From NCBI GenBank assembly GCA_024291935.2, contig CM044315.1, positions 79,714,385 to 79,778,384 on the forward strand: DNA of 64,000 nucleotides. The letters are read 5' to 3'. The stretch is from Okapia johnstoni (Eukaryota > Chordata > Mammalia > Artiodactyla > Giraffidae). This document shows positions 10,506 through 22,324 of this stretch, piece after piece. The notes under the pieces are model-generated. The model saw nothing but the letters and a program-made list of their open reading frames with translations. It was not told the origin of the DNA and did no database searches. The translations under genes and the position numbers were made by a program. Each line of letters opens with the position of its first letter. Position 1 is the stretch's first letter.

Positions 10506-12889
10506 TTTTAAATACATCATAAGCTAAAACAAAGAAATTGGGGGGAAATGGCCCAAATCATTTAAAATTTGAGACTGCAAGTGTAAATATTTTAAAATAA
10601 TGTTTAAGTATAATTTCTATACGTGGAGAATGAAAATAAAGATTGTACTATAACAGAAGTTCTAAACCTTATCTGCACCTGGAGATCTAGGCTAGATTAC
10701 TGGGCCACTACTAAGTCCCTCCCCTTCATACACCCTACCCCAAGCCACAAGCACCAAGACCTCCAACTCCGGATTAAATAGGACACCAGTGGATACTGAG
10801 CCCAAGAGTTTCATCTTCTTAGGTCCACTTTTCACCACTTCCTTCAAAGAGCCTTGAACTTCAAGCTTCTTTGCTCCCACTACTCACCTCTGCTGCATCT
10901 GCTGTGACTAAGCATACGTCTACAAGAAAACAAGTACTTGCAGAACCTTCCAGACCACCGTTGACTTTTATTAAGCCCTGTGTCCACTGTTTTCCATGAG
11001 TCACTTGTGACCAAACCTGCCAAGCTTTGTTCCTATTTTCATAGATCAAAGACTGAAGTAAAAGTATCTGCTGCCCTCCTAAATTTGTCCTGTATGGAGT
11101 GTCATGCCTAAAATGCGCTATACATTCTTCAGCCTTATCAAATCCCCTTCTTTTCCACGCAAAAACTTTCCTTTAGCCCTCTGGAAATTTCAAGTCCTCT
11201 ACACATTCAGTCACTTCTCTGAATGTTCTTTCTGCTTCTTGTCTTATCTAAACCTGGCTCTCTTTTCACTACTTTCCCTGCAACTCTTCCCAGTAACGTC
11301 TGCTCATATTCTCACACCTATGTAGTGTCAGGAGAGGAGTAAACTCCTAAGTGGTACTTGAAGTCCACTGCTTCTTCACCTCTTTGTAAAAACCCCTACC
11401 ACCTTCACCCTGACTGGTCATTGTAGTCTATCTCAAATAGTGACGGACACTTTGAAGACATAAAACTAGGTGCTTTGAGAGAGTAACTAGAGTGTTACTG
11501 AGTAACTGATGTACTCTTAGATGTACTAAGAGTAACTGATGACTCTTAGAAAGAGTCATCAGAGGAAACCTTTCTGAGGAGGTGATGCTAGAATTGAGAT
11601 TTGTTTTTCCCTAAGAGCTACAGTTTTAGGGAGGATTGGGGTAGCCTACCTACATATCTGAAGCCTGAGAACATACAGGGAGGGTGAGGGATGCTTAGCT
11701 GTTATGATGACTATTTTCCTTTTAAAAAGATATTATTTTTAATAAGGTAATAGTTGATGTACAATAGTTGATGTTTCAAGTATACAATTTTGTATACATA
11801 TAAGGAATTCCTCCCCAATAACAGCATGGTAAATGTGTAGTTATAATATGGCAAATAAAAAAGAAAAAGAAAGAAAGAAAGAAAGAAGGGAATATGGCAT
11901 GCAAAAAACAAAGAATGCACTGTTGAGGAAAATATAACCAGAGGAAAAGAAAATTGACCATGAATGGTTCATGCTACAAAAGAAATTTCTAAAAGCATAG
12001 ATTAAGTAAAAGAATTCAAAGGTAACATGATAGAACAACAGAATGAGACGAAAAGAGGTATTATAGAGCAGAGAAAATTAGAGACTCCATGAGCACTATT
12101 GCATAACTTGTAAATTAAGTAAAACAAGAAGGAACAAAATGATTCTTGGTTTAATATTGGTGCATCAGAGAAAAAAAGGCAATTTTACAAAAAAAATTGA
12201 GAGAAGATTTTTTAAAATATGGGAGACCCATAAAGATGATACAGCTTATGGAAAATTGGTGTTCTCAGAGAATGCAACAAATTAAAAAGAAATCTGTTTT
12301 AATGTGTAACAAAAGAAATTTTTCCTGATATGACCTATGGAGAACTGAATCTACTCATTAAAAGGACATACGGTGTTCCAAGAAAAATGAGTTACAAACA
12401 ACTGAAATCAAGATAGATCTTGATTAAATCCTTCACCTTTAAGGAGGAAGAAGGAATTCCTCAGTCATTTGGGCAGAAAAAGCAGGTCAGTTAAAAGAGA
12501 TCTCAAGACTTTTCCACCAGATTCAATGGCTGCAAGGTTTCTAGGGAAATAAAATGAGCCCAAGAATATCACATCTGGTCAACTTATCATTTAAGTAAAC
12601 AAGCCGAAGACAGACATTTTTAAACAAGCAAGAACTTAGGGAATAAGGAACATATGATCCCTTCCTGAAAACAAAAATCAAAACAAAAACTTAAGATGAA
12701 ATCAAACCCATCAAGAGATGAATGAAAATGCTGGGATAAAAGAACTCAAGGAACAGGCAACATCACAAAAACAATAGAGCCATGGACTCTAGGTTCTGAG
12801 GGGGAAGAAATGCAACCCATTCTTAGCCAAGTTGTCTTTCAAGTATAATATCAATAAAAAGTAACATTTTATTGTTGTAGCTCTTTTAA
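10506..12889. other. Intergenic, no gene
   Basis: AT-rich sequence. It includes a cluster of short perfect hairpins (11512-11562), an L1-like AT-rich scrap near 11715-11820 and a GAAA microsatellite (11869-11887). No exon is supported. Confidence 0.5.
11869..11887 (+). repeat. GAAA microsatellite
   Basis: About five GAAA units in a purine-rich run. Confidence 0.85.
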
Positions 12890-12890
12890 A

Positions 12891-13096
12891 CATTTTTTTT
12901 TAATTTTTATTTATCTATTTGGCTACACTGGGTCTTAGTTGCAGCATGCGGGATCTTTCAGAGGCAGCCTGTGAACTTATAGTTGAGGCATGCAGAATCT
13001 AGTTCCCTGACCAGATTGAAGTGATGCAGGAATGGAACCTGGGTCCCCTGCACTGGGAGCACAAAGTCTTAGCCACTGGGCCACTGGGGAAATTCC
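12891..13096 (-). mobile_element. CHR-type tRNA SINE
   Basis: It starts with the T-rich end followed by TTGGCTACACTGGGTCTTAG and ends with the decayed tRNA head TTAGCCACTGGGCCACTGG. CHR-type SINEs are older cetartiodactyl tRNA-derived elements. Confidence 0.85.
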
Positions 13097-13881
13097 ACAA
13101 GAGCCACATTTTAATAGATATTTCCAAATGATCCTCCAAAAGTAGCTGTACCAATGGATATCCTGCTAGCAGTATTTTGAGAATACCTGTTTCCCCACAC
13201 CCTCATCAGTTGTGTTAAAGACACTATCAAATTTTCAATTAAATAGCAGTGCTACACCCCTCTCATATATCTTTCAAAAATTATACATCAATCTTATGGA
13301 AGGGAAATATCACTGCTTCTTAAATTTCATTTCCTTAGTTAAAAGAGAACTTGAATCATTTTCAACTGCCTGTGAGACATATTAATATTGGATGTATTTT
13401 CTGTGACTTTCCTAATTCATATCTTTGTTCATTTTCCTATTGGGTTGCCTTTTCCTTATTTATTATTAAGTTCTATTCATATATTGTAGATCTTCATCCT
13501 TTATTTATCCTACATATTGCAAATATGTAATCCCAGTCCGTAACATCTTTCAAATTACAGTGTTTTTCTTTGTATAGAATTTGAATTTTCTTCCTTAGTT
13601 AAATGTTTGCTTTACAGCATCTACATGTTATGTCTTACTTAAAAGGAACATGTCAACTGCAAAATTTAAAAAAATGTTCTGCACCATTTTCTCATGGTCT
13701 ATAAATTTCATCTTTTTCACTTTGATCCTTATCTAATTATCAGCTTCACGTAAACTTAGATTACCAAACTTTGATTATCATACTCACATAAACAATGGAG
13801 ATATAATTTTCCATCTCTATCTGGAGGTACTTAGGGAGCAGAATTAGTTAACTGGTGTGTTGATGGTATTTCTAGAACTAG
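13097..13881. other. AT-rich intergenic sequence
   Basis: The stretch 13110-13700 resembles degraded L1 3' sequence (AATTTCATTTCCTTAG, then TTTCCTATTGGGTTGCC and ATATTGTAGATCTTCATCC) in reverse orientation. I assign L1 only tentatively, and no gene is seen. Confidence 0.4.
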
Positions 13882-13883
13882 TA

Positions 13884-14109
13884 CAGTTGACCCTTGAACA
13901 ACATGGGTTTGAACTTCATGGGTCCACTTACTTGCTGATTTTTTTCAATAGAAAACACTATACAATCCATAGTTGGTTGAATCTGTGGGTGTGAATCCTC
14001 AGATATGGAAGAAACTTGTAGTTGGAGGGCCAGTTATAAGTTGCGCACAGATTTTCAGCTGCATGGAGGATCAGTACCCCTGACCACTGCATTGTTCAAG
14101 GGTCGACTA
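13884..14109. mobile_element. Tigger/MER-type DNA transposon with intact TIRs
   Basis: The ends are inverted repeats: CAGTTGACCCTTGAACAA at the left and the reverse complement of about TAGTCGACCCTTGAACAA at the right. Each end is bordered by TA (13882-13883 and 14110-14111), the target duplication of mariner/Tigger elements. It is a short non-autonomous copy without a transposase. Confidence 0.85.
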
Positions 14110-14111
14110 TA

Positions 14112-14814
14112 ATTGAAAGAGGGGAATTTTCACCCAGGAGGTCACAGATGAGAAGAAGGCTGGGTATCCGACCTAGGGAAGTAGAAGGGACAGTGGAGCA
14201 GGACCTTTCCTGGGTGGAGGAAGTAGCAGCCCTGAAGACTAATGACTGAAGCGTTCACGTTCCCCTGTGTCCAATAACTTTCTTCCATGGACTTTGCTGG
14301 ATGCATTCAGCTAAAGTTTATTTCTCTCCCTTTCCTCTCTTTCCTATATTCCAGACCATACTGAAGCTTCCTTTCCTTAGATGTGTTAATACCACTGATT
14401 AGAAATCAAGTAACTGTTCCCAGGGGCCTAGGAGAACTTGGATTCCTTTCATCACCTGCTGATTAAGTTGAAGTCTTTCCAGGGCAACTTGATTTTGCTT
14501 ATTTTTAAGTTTTAAGTACTAACTAGAAGAGTTTTATCTGGGAAGAAAAGTCTAACAAAGAAAAGTCATTGAACAATATAAGATAGTACAGGACAGGCAG
14601 ACAATTGTCTAGGACAAGAGAGTCATGGAAGGTATTTAGGCACGGAAATGAGTGATAAAAGTGAAGAAGAGGACTGATTTGTTGGTCACATGAAAAGGGA
14701 AGCTGAAGTCAGGGAACAGTGGGGGACACTGAAGACAGGGAGACTAGTCAGAGAGCTGTTGCAGTAATCCAGGCAGCCTAGCTCCAAATTCTGGACCACA
14801 GAGTCTTTGGCAAA
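14112..14814. other. Intergenic, no gene
   Basis: No recognised element or exon in this stretch. Confidence 0.45.
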
Positions 14815-15183
14815 TTAGACAAATACCATACGATATCACTTACATGTGGAATCTAAAATATGACACAAGTGAACTTATCTATGAAACAGAAACAGACTCA
14901 CAGACATAGAGAACAGACTTGTGGTTGCCAAGGGGCAGAGGGAGGTAGGGGAGGGAGGGATTGGAGTTTGGGATTAGCAGATGCAAACCATTATATATAG
15001 AATGGAAACACAAGGTCCTACTGTATAGCACAGGGAACTATATTCAGTATCCTGAGATAAACCACAATGGAAAAGCATATGAAAGACAATATGAAAAATA
15101 TGTATAAATGAATCACTTTGCTGTATAGCAGAAAGTAATACAACACTGAAAATCAACTATACTTCCATAAAATAAGTTTTTAA
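14815..15183 (+). mobile_element. L1 LINE 3' end
   Basis: Typical L1 3' sequence: ACAAATACCATACGATATCA, then GTGGAATCTAAAATATGAC, TTGTGGTTGCCAAGGGGC, and the end ATCAACTATACTTCCATAAA. It is severely 5'-truncated. Confidence 0.88.
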
Positions 15184-15285
15184 AAAGTGTCGTGCTAAAA
15201 TATTGTTTATCCTATTAATTTGTTAATCCTCTTAATTTGGCTTAGCAATCTCTTTCTTTGTACTGATGCCGACTATTTACCAAGG

Positions 15286-15498
15286 GCTGGCTTCCCAGTG
15301 GCTCAGATGGTAAAGAATCTACCCGCAATGCAGGAGAACTAGGTTTGATCCCTGGGTTGGGAAGATTCCCCTGGAGGAGGGAATGGCTACCCACTCCAGT
15401 ATTCTTGTCTGGAGAATTCCATGGACAGAAGAGCCTGGCAGGCTACAGTCCATGGGGTCACAAAGAGTTGGACACGACTGAGCAACTTTCACACTCAC
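15286..15498 (+). mobile_element. Bov-tA SINE
   Basis: tRNA-like head GGCTTCCCAGTGGCTCAGAT with a readable B box (GGTTTGATCCCTGGG), then the BovB-type tail ending GGACACGACTGAGCAACTT. Confidence 0.95.
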
Positions 15499-15499
15499 A

Positions 15500-17319
15500 A
15501 TGTGAGTAACACTTAAACATTTTAATATAATCCCTAAAACAACCCTATAATGATTTATAGGTAAGCAAAGCAAAGGTAAGAAAATTTTGAGATACTTATA
15601 CAAAGTTTCATAGATAGGAAATGACAGTCAGACACTAAATAACATACCACAAATTAAGAGAAATGAAGTTTTATTTTATTACTATTCTGAAAAACAATAA
15701 TTATTTTTGACAAAACCTGAGCCACAGACAAGGTAAAATAGTGATCTCCAGATTTCTTAACCATGCATACTTACTAGGAAAAAAGCACATACCCCCTCAA
15801 TATATTTATTTCTAAATTACTATTCTTAGCTAATATATCAAGGTACAATATGGGAAATTTTGTAATGATTGTGTAAACCCATATTTCACAAACTCTTCTA
15901 CTTTTCTAAATAATTTTTTAAAGTTTTTGCTGATTTCTTATCAAATCTGATAAACTTATAATTGTTTTTAATCTGATAATCTGACTAAGCACTCCTACTA
16001 GAAATGGAAGTGATTGCTTGGGCTTGCATTTTGGGGGTATTATTTAAAAGTCATGTTTTCTTTGTAGGAATCTTTTAAAACCATCTGTCCATCCTATGAA
16101 AACGTTTAATTAAAACTAGTTAATATAATCAGCAAATCCCTTAGCTGGACACATGTTAACATGCAATAGGTCAAAAGCACCCTACACATTGTTGAATTCC
16201 CTGTCTCCCCTCAGGTACATCAGGTTCCCTACAGGACAGGTAACCAAGTGACTTATCAGAAAGGGTGCCTGTCTCAGTGTGTTTGTCAAATATCAGCAAA
16301 TCCAAAATTTCTTTCTTCTTTACATTAAAAATACATACAATTTATCGTTCAAACATTTTCTTCCTGACCTTTGAAGACCCGGAGATCAGAAGGTTGTCTC
16401 AAGTAACTAGGTTTTCTAGTTGGCTTTCTATAGTCAATCCAGAGTTTTCCTGAAAACGAGGTTCCAGGAAGAAACATGGGCACGTGGGTCTCTCTGTTCA
16501 CCTTGTAATGGGTGAGCCTACTCTGCCTGGAGCCTGGGGAGGAGGGGGGCTGGGCCTGGTCATCTCAATTTTAAGGTTCAGAGCCCTGAAGAGTTACAGC
16601 AAAACCCTAGAACTGAGCTCTGTTCCCTTGTTTTCCTGGTGACTGTCTCAAGAAGACACGGAATTTAAAATGGGCCTGTTGATGAAGGAGGTTTTAGTGG
16701 AAACTTGTCAGACCCCCTGTTTCACTGGAGGGGGAGATGTGGAGGGAAGTGCCCAAGATCCCTCAAGTCAGTGGGCCTGGGGCTTTCTGTGACTCAACCA
16801 GGGGCCAAGTTTCCTTCCGGGCTTATCTTTTCTCCATCATGTTACCACTTCGGGCCAGGGCCAGGAACTTTGGGATGAACCCATGAGCAGCGCAGAGCAG
16901 GGGCAGTCCAGGGGTGCAAGGTCACCTGCCCACTGCACAGACATTCCCCTCCACCTGCCACCTCCACTCCATACTCTGTAATCTGAAAGGCAAGGGATTA
17001 CCACATTCTCCCTACTACTCATAGGTGTAACATCTAGACCAGTTAAAGGGGGTTCCAGGCAGCCCCCAACCACTTTATGCATGTCAAAAGGCTGGAGGTC
17101 TCCCATTACCTGGAGTATAGCCCTTCTGTTCCATGACCCCTTTAGAGGTGGAATTCTCTGGACTTTACCAGGAAGTCTCCTTAGCACCCCATCATATATA
17201 CCACTCCTAGCCTAAACCTCTACTCCCTCTCCTTACCTCCCCTTCACTTAGAAATTTACTTCCTAATATTCAGTTTGGCTGCTATAGGCATCCTAGGCCC
17301 TCCCAGATCTCTTCCCAAT
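15500..17319. other. Intergenic, no gene
   Basis: AT-rich up to about 16250, then GC-richer. The GC-rich part has few CpGs and no recognisable exon. Confidence 0.5.
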
Positions 17320-18140
17320 AAATAATAGTAGCTAATCCTTAATCAACATTTCAGTTCAGTTCAGTTGCTTAGTCATGTCTGACTCTTTGTGATCCCATGG
17401 ACTGCAGCACACCAGGCTTCCCTGTCCATCACCAGCTCCCGGAGCTTGCTCAAACTCATGCCCATTGAGTCAGTGATGCCATCCAACCATCTCATCCTCT
17501 GTCATCCCCTTCTCCTCCTGCCTTCAATCTTTCCCAGAATCAGGGTCTTTTCCAATGAGTCAGTTCTTCGCATCAGGTGGCCAAAGTATTGGAGTTTCTG
17601 CTTCAGCCATCAGTCCTTCCAAAGAATATTCAGGACTGATTTCCTTGAGGATTGACTTGTTGATCTCCTTGCAGTCCAAGGGACTCAAGAGTCTTCTCCA
17701 ACACCACAGTTCAAAAGCATCATTTCTTCAGCACTCAGCTTTCTTTATAGTCCAACTCTCACATCTATACATGACTACTGGAAAAACCATGGCTTTGACT
17801 AGATGGACATTTGTTGGCAAAGTAATGTCTCTGCTTTTCAATATTCTGTCTAGGTTTGTCATAGCTTTTCTTCCAAGGAGCAAGCATTTCTTCCAAGAAG
17901 CAAGTAAATCAACATTTACTATATGTTAAAGACTTTAAATGGATTAACTCCTTTAATCCTCACAGCAAGTTGGGGAGGTAGATACTATGGTTACCCACAT
18001 TTTATAGATGAAGAAATAATCACTGAGAAGCTAAAACCCTTGCCTGAGGTCACCTAACTGCTTAATGGTGAAGCTAGACTTGAACCCAAGCAATCCAGCT
18101 CCAGAGTTCCGTTTTTAACGACACTATGCCGTGAGTTAAG
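17320..18140 (-). repeat. MIR SINE split by a BovB
   Basis: The left piece (17320-17351) ends AATCAACATTT. The right piece (from 17907) reads ACTATATGTTAAAGAC, TTTAATCCTCACAGC and AGACTTGAACCCAAGC. Joined, they read as one reverse MIR, so the BovB at 17352-17906 landed inside it. Confidence 0.75.
17352..17906 (-). mobile_element. BovB LINE, 5'-truncated, perfect TSD
   Basis: Antisense BovB 3' region starting TCAGTTCAGTTCAGTTGCTT. It is truncated in the region near GGAGCAAGCATTTCTTCC. The 11-base duplication AATCAACATTT flanks it at 17341-17351 and 17907-17917. Confidence 0.95.
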
Positions 18141-20340
18141 ATACACACCATCCAGAAAACGGATGTTTTCTCAACTTGTATGAAGTATGACTGAAAGCAT
18201 ATTAAGAAACAGTGTTGATCTGTATCATACAAGCTATACCAATGCAGCTTCGAGGTAAGTCCCCCCAGTGATCTTCCAGCCAAACTGCTGCTGCCCCAGA
18301 GACCTTCCTTCATAGAAATTCTGGAACTGCTGCTGCAAGGCCCTACATTCTGCTCCTCTTTGAGACCCTTGATATCCCATGGACACCTACATTGGTGGTC
18401 CGGTCTGCACTCAGTGACATTCCCTTCCACTCCTCAAGAGATCACCTGCAGTGCTCACTAGCTTAATGTTTACTCCTCCTTCTGGAAGGAAGATGAAAGC
18501 AAGCAAGGGGAGCTGGGTACACAGCCATCCATCACGGCGGCTTTTGATCTCTCTGCTCAGGAAGCAGATTTCACACCCAAGCCAACGACAACAAGTTTTC
18601 CTAGTAAAGTTTCCTGTGTGGAATTGATTCTGCCCAGAGGTGAGTCCCCTCATGCCATGCCCCCCGAGGGTCCCGGGCTTGCTGTGGGGTGGGTGCAGGG
18701 AACCCTCTCCAAAGACAGGATGTACAGTCAACTCCTGTAGAGGCTGGGGGGCCGCAGACCTCACACTTAGAGTTCCTGCTATGTGCAGAGCCCATCATGT
18801 GTCTGTACCGGCAGCCACAGCGCACCCTGAAGAGAGACTTGCTGGACAGGGCGACTCCAGCCCTGCCCACAGCAGCCACGCTTGAGCCCATTCATTTTGA
18901 TGCAAGATCAGGCAGGGGACCTGGGCGCAAGTGAAGAAACCGTTTCTCTGAAGTAAAAGGGACTGGATGAAAGGATGAGGGGTCTGGCAGGAGGAGATGC
19001 CAAGTGGCAGCTGGAGAAGAAGAAGAGTCAGTGAAGGCAAGGAGGGCAGGGGACCAGCTGTGATGGAGATCAGACAGCTGGTTGGCCAGAGGAAACCCTT
19101 TAGGAGGTCATTCCAGGCCTGAAATGCACCCTCAGCAGGGTAAGTTATTGCAACGCCCTTGCAAATATTAAGTGCTGTACAAACACTAAATCTAGAATGG
19201 CTAATAATTTTGTTATGTTAAAGCATTCATGTCAGGTAATTAATGTACTCATTGTGATCATTTAATTTTATGGCAGGTAGTGTAGGGCTGGACAGAAATA
19301 GGGCTCTTTGGCCCAGTCCTCTCATTACTCGTTAGATAAGCCAGCAGAGCCTCCCTGATCTCCTGCGCTGAGGTCCTGCGGAAGGGGGCTGCAGGGGGGC
19401 ACAGCGCCTGGACAGGGGGCTTCCACGCTTTGTGGCTGTCCTTTCCCTTGGCCCCTGGTCCCTAGAGGCCCTAGTGCCCCCTAGTGGTGCCTCAGGCACC
19501 ACCAAGTCCTCAAAGAGAACATTGGTCTCCTGACGGAAACTTCTCCCTTGAAGAACGGGCCTCAAAGCCAGCAGATCCCAGGCACAATAAGGAGGAGCTG
19601 TCGTTGCTGTGTGGGGCTTCTTGCGGAACTGGCGGAGCAGAAGGCTTTATAGCAGTTGGAGTACCTGGAGGGAACCAAGAGGTGCAGCAGCCATATTGCC
19701 CCAGAAAGTCCTAAAGGGAGGCCACTCAGGCTCCTGCCACAGCCCAGGCCATGAGGGTGCTCCATGGAAAGAAAGGCTTTCTTTGGTCCTTGTGTGATCT
19801 GCTGAGGACCCAGCCTGCAGCACTGATTCACCCTCCCGTCCTCTCTCTATTCCTTCTCCCTGCCCATCATCTATCTGTCTGCCTCAACATAACCTGAGTC
19901 AAGGTGACTACTTGCATTCCTTTCCCCAAACCTTCTCTCTCTTCCATAAGGAGCCCTTCCTGATTAAGTAGGTCCCAGAGAAAAACCTCACCCTCCATCG
20001 GCTCTCAGTCCCAGGCCCTGTGCCACCCTGGAGCAGGGCTCAAGAGGGTGTAAGGCTAGGCTTTGTTCTGCCCTGAATGAGCCTCCAATCACAAACATGT
20101 CTACATGCACGTAAATGTACAGACAGCTATCTCCAGCTTGATCTTCTTATTGATCCACGTATGCCAGAGGTGGTGACCAGAAGGCTCCTCCAGGCTAGAT
20201 ATGTTAAGGCTGGCTTGGCAAGATTCTGAGTTATAGCTTACAGAATCCCTGATTGAGGTCAATGTGCTCTTATTTTCTCTCTCTCTCTCCCCTCTCTCTT
20301 CCCTTCCCCATTCTCTGCTGGACAAAGAGCTTGAGAGTGT
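18141..20340. other. GC-richer intergenic stretch with CTCF motif
   Basis: Little repeat sequence is recognisable here. GC content is higher than to the left, and open frames of 60-118 codons occur on both strands without family resemblance, so I treat them as chance. The CTCF consensus at 19474 is the clearest functional signal. Confidence 0.5.
19474..19487 (-). promoter_or_regulatory. CTCF consensus site
   Basis: The reverse strand reads CCACTAGGGGGCAC, matching all 14 positions of the CTCF consensus CCASYAGRKGGCRS. It lies in a locally GC-rich, apparently repeat-free stretch about 20 kb upstream of the ERI3 promoter. Confidence 0.7.
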
Positions 20341-20885
20341 GAGATCGACATTACACACTGCTGTATTTAAAACAGATAACCAATAAGGACCTATTGTATA
20401 GCACAGGGAAGTCTGCTCAATATTCTGTAATAACCTAAATGGGAAAAGAATGTGAAAAAGAATAGATACATGTATATGGATAACTGAATCACTTTTTTGT
20501 ACACCTGAAATTAACACAACATTGTTAATCAACTATACCCCAATGTTGGACTTCCCTGGTGGTACAGTGGATAAGAATTCACCTGCCAAAATGGAGGGGA
20601 CACAGGTTGGATCCCTGGTCCAGGAAGATCTCACATAGCACAGAGAGGCTAAGCCCCATGCACCACAACTGCTGAGCCCGTGTGCTGCAACTACTAAAGC
20701 CCATGTGCCTAGAGCCTGTGCTTCACAACAAGAGAAGCCACTGCAGTGAGAAGCCCATGCATTGTAACTAGAGAGAGTAGCGCCTGCTCGCCACAACTTG
20801 AGAAAGCCTGTGCCCAGCAATGAAGACCCAGGGCAACCAGAAATTAATAATTAAAAAAACTACACTCTAATATAAAATAAAAAAA
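20341..20885 (+). mobile_element. L1 LINE 3' end split by a CHR SINE
   Basis: L1 terminal sequence ACCAATAAGGACCTATTGTA and TCAACTATACCCCAATG is interrupted at 20545. It resumes at 20858 with ACTACACTCTAATATAAAAT. Confidence 0.85.
20545..20857 (+). mobile_element. CHR-type tRNA SINE inside L1
   Basis: It begins near GACTTCCCTGGTGGTACAGT and carries the CHR body, with repeats of CCTGTG/CAACTA type, up to GAAGACCCAGGGCAACC. An imperfect 14-base duplication (20531-20544 and 20858-20871, a few mismatches) flanks it. Confidence 0.9.
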
Positions 20886-21103
20886 TTTAAAAGGGTAAAG
20901 AAATAAAAATAAAATGTATACTGTATTTTAAAATGCTGTGAAGTGGGTCCCTTCTGTGCTGTAAAGTGGGTTCTTTGGTCTCATGTGGTGGATTTTATAC
21001 GGAATTCTATGCTAGTGGATCAAACACCCTGTAAACCTTCCCTTGGTGGTGCTAGCTAAAGCCCATTAGACACAAAAGACAAACTCATAACTGGAAAATG
21101 GCA

Positions 21104-21181
21104 CCATCAAGTAAACAAAATGAACCAGCACACAGAGGCTGGTAGGTATCAGTGGGCTGGTTCATTTTGTTTACTTGATGG
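21104..21181. repeat. Perfect 26-bp inverted repeat with 26-nt loop
   Basis: The arm at 21104-21129 begins CCATCAAGTAAACAAAATGA and is exactly complementary to 21156-21181. The spacer is 21130-21155. Confidence 0.95.
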
Positions 21182-21794
21182 TTTGATGCCCCTTCTATGA
21201 TAGATACTCTCTGCTGGGCATTAACATGTGATACAAAAATCATCACACTTTGTATTCATTCTCATAGATCTAGTCACGAGCCACTCCCCAGACCTTCTTG
21301 TCTGGGATCTTCTAATCTTGTTCCTTCCAGGCCCTTGACCAGTCAGCCCAGTCATTAACTACTGCCCATGAGTCCAGATATATTCTAACCTTGAATCACT
21401 TCTCTTTCCACACAAAGTGGATGAGCAGTGCTCTGCCCATTGGGAACACTGTCCCTCAGCACTGTCTCTCAGTGCAGCCCCTGTCCATTTTCGGCTTGTC
21501 CCCCCATACTGAGTCAACCCAACCAAGAACCAACTTAGGGCTTTTCCCTCCTACTTCCTGGTCATTGCTCCATGCAAACAGGTGTGAGCAGAGGAGAGGC
21601 ACTGGTGAATCAGTGGTAGATGACCCGGGAGTCTGGGACACCTGCTCAGCAGGTGGCTTGTGCCCTATAGTCCTGCTCGTGCTCAGTCTCACATCTGCCT
21701 CTTCCATCTGAGGATGGATTGTCACCAGGCCTGCACAGCCTTATGACTTGGTGGGTCTCAAAGTCCAGTTTTGATTAAAGAATACAGTCATAGG

Positions 21795-21931
21795 CTGCTG
21801 CTGCTGCTGCTAAGTCGCTTCAGTCGTGTCCGACTCTGTGCGACCCCATAGATGGCAGCCCACCAGGCTCCTCCATCACTGGGATTCTCCAGGCAAGAAC
21901 ACTGGAGTGGGTTGCCATTTCCTTCTCCAAA
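21795..21931 (-). mobile_element. Bov-A monomer with perfect TSD
   Basis: A single Bov-A unit in reverse, starting with a CTG repeat and AAGTCGCTTCAGTCGTGTCC and ending in CATTTCCTTCTCCAA. The 9-base duplication AGTCATAGG flanks it at 21786-21794 and 21932-21940. Being one monomer only, it is shorter than Bov-A2. Confidence 0.93.
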
Positions 21932-22119
21932 AGTCATAGGACCTTGCTAGAAAAACCCATGTAGCAAGAGCTAGGGGAAGAGCAGCCTCCTAGAGAAATT
22001 TTGAAGGGATACAAGGTGGAGGTGAAGGGAGAATTAGGATGCTTTCTATACTACTGCTTTAATTTTCTCTACTGTTTTGATTTTGTTGACTTCAACCCCA
22101 TCAAGAGTCTATTTCTGTG

Positions 22120-22320
22120 TGCCATGCACACTATTCCAAGGTCTTTATATGAATTATTAATTTAATCCACAAAAACTATGAAGTAGGTATTATCATCATT
22201 ATTATTATACCTATTTTTACAGAAGAGCAAACAGACTTACAAGGGGAACATGGAGTTGGTGAGTAGTAGAGCAAAGTCTGAATCTCAGGACTGTGTGACT
22301 TCAAGGCCTTTATTTTATTC
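22120..22320 (-). repeat. MIR SINE
   Basis: Reverse MIR: GAATTATTAATTTAATCCAC, then an ATCATC run, TTTTTACAGAAGAGCAAAC and an end near TGTGACTTCAAGGC. Confidence 0.7.
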
Positions 22321-22324
22321 TTCC

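Larger units (their letters stand above)
20886..22119. other. Intergenic stretch with large hairpin
   Basis: It holds a perfect 26-base inverted repeat (21104-21129 and 21156-21181) and a Bov-A monomer. A stretch of about 21200-21780 shows two overlapping open frames on opposite strands. I considered a decayed retroelement but could not assign a family. Confidence 0.45.

Noticed and set aside
15286..15360. tRNA-like A and B boxes
   Set aside because: They belong to the heads of Bov-tA and CHR SINEs throughout the window. None folds into a plausible tRNA gene with intact ends.
21200..21780. Possible decayed retroviral or other coding remnant
   Set aside because: Two overlapping open frames suggested it, but I could not match any motif, so no family is assigned.
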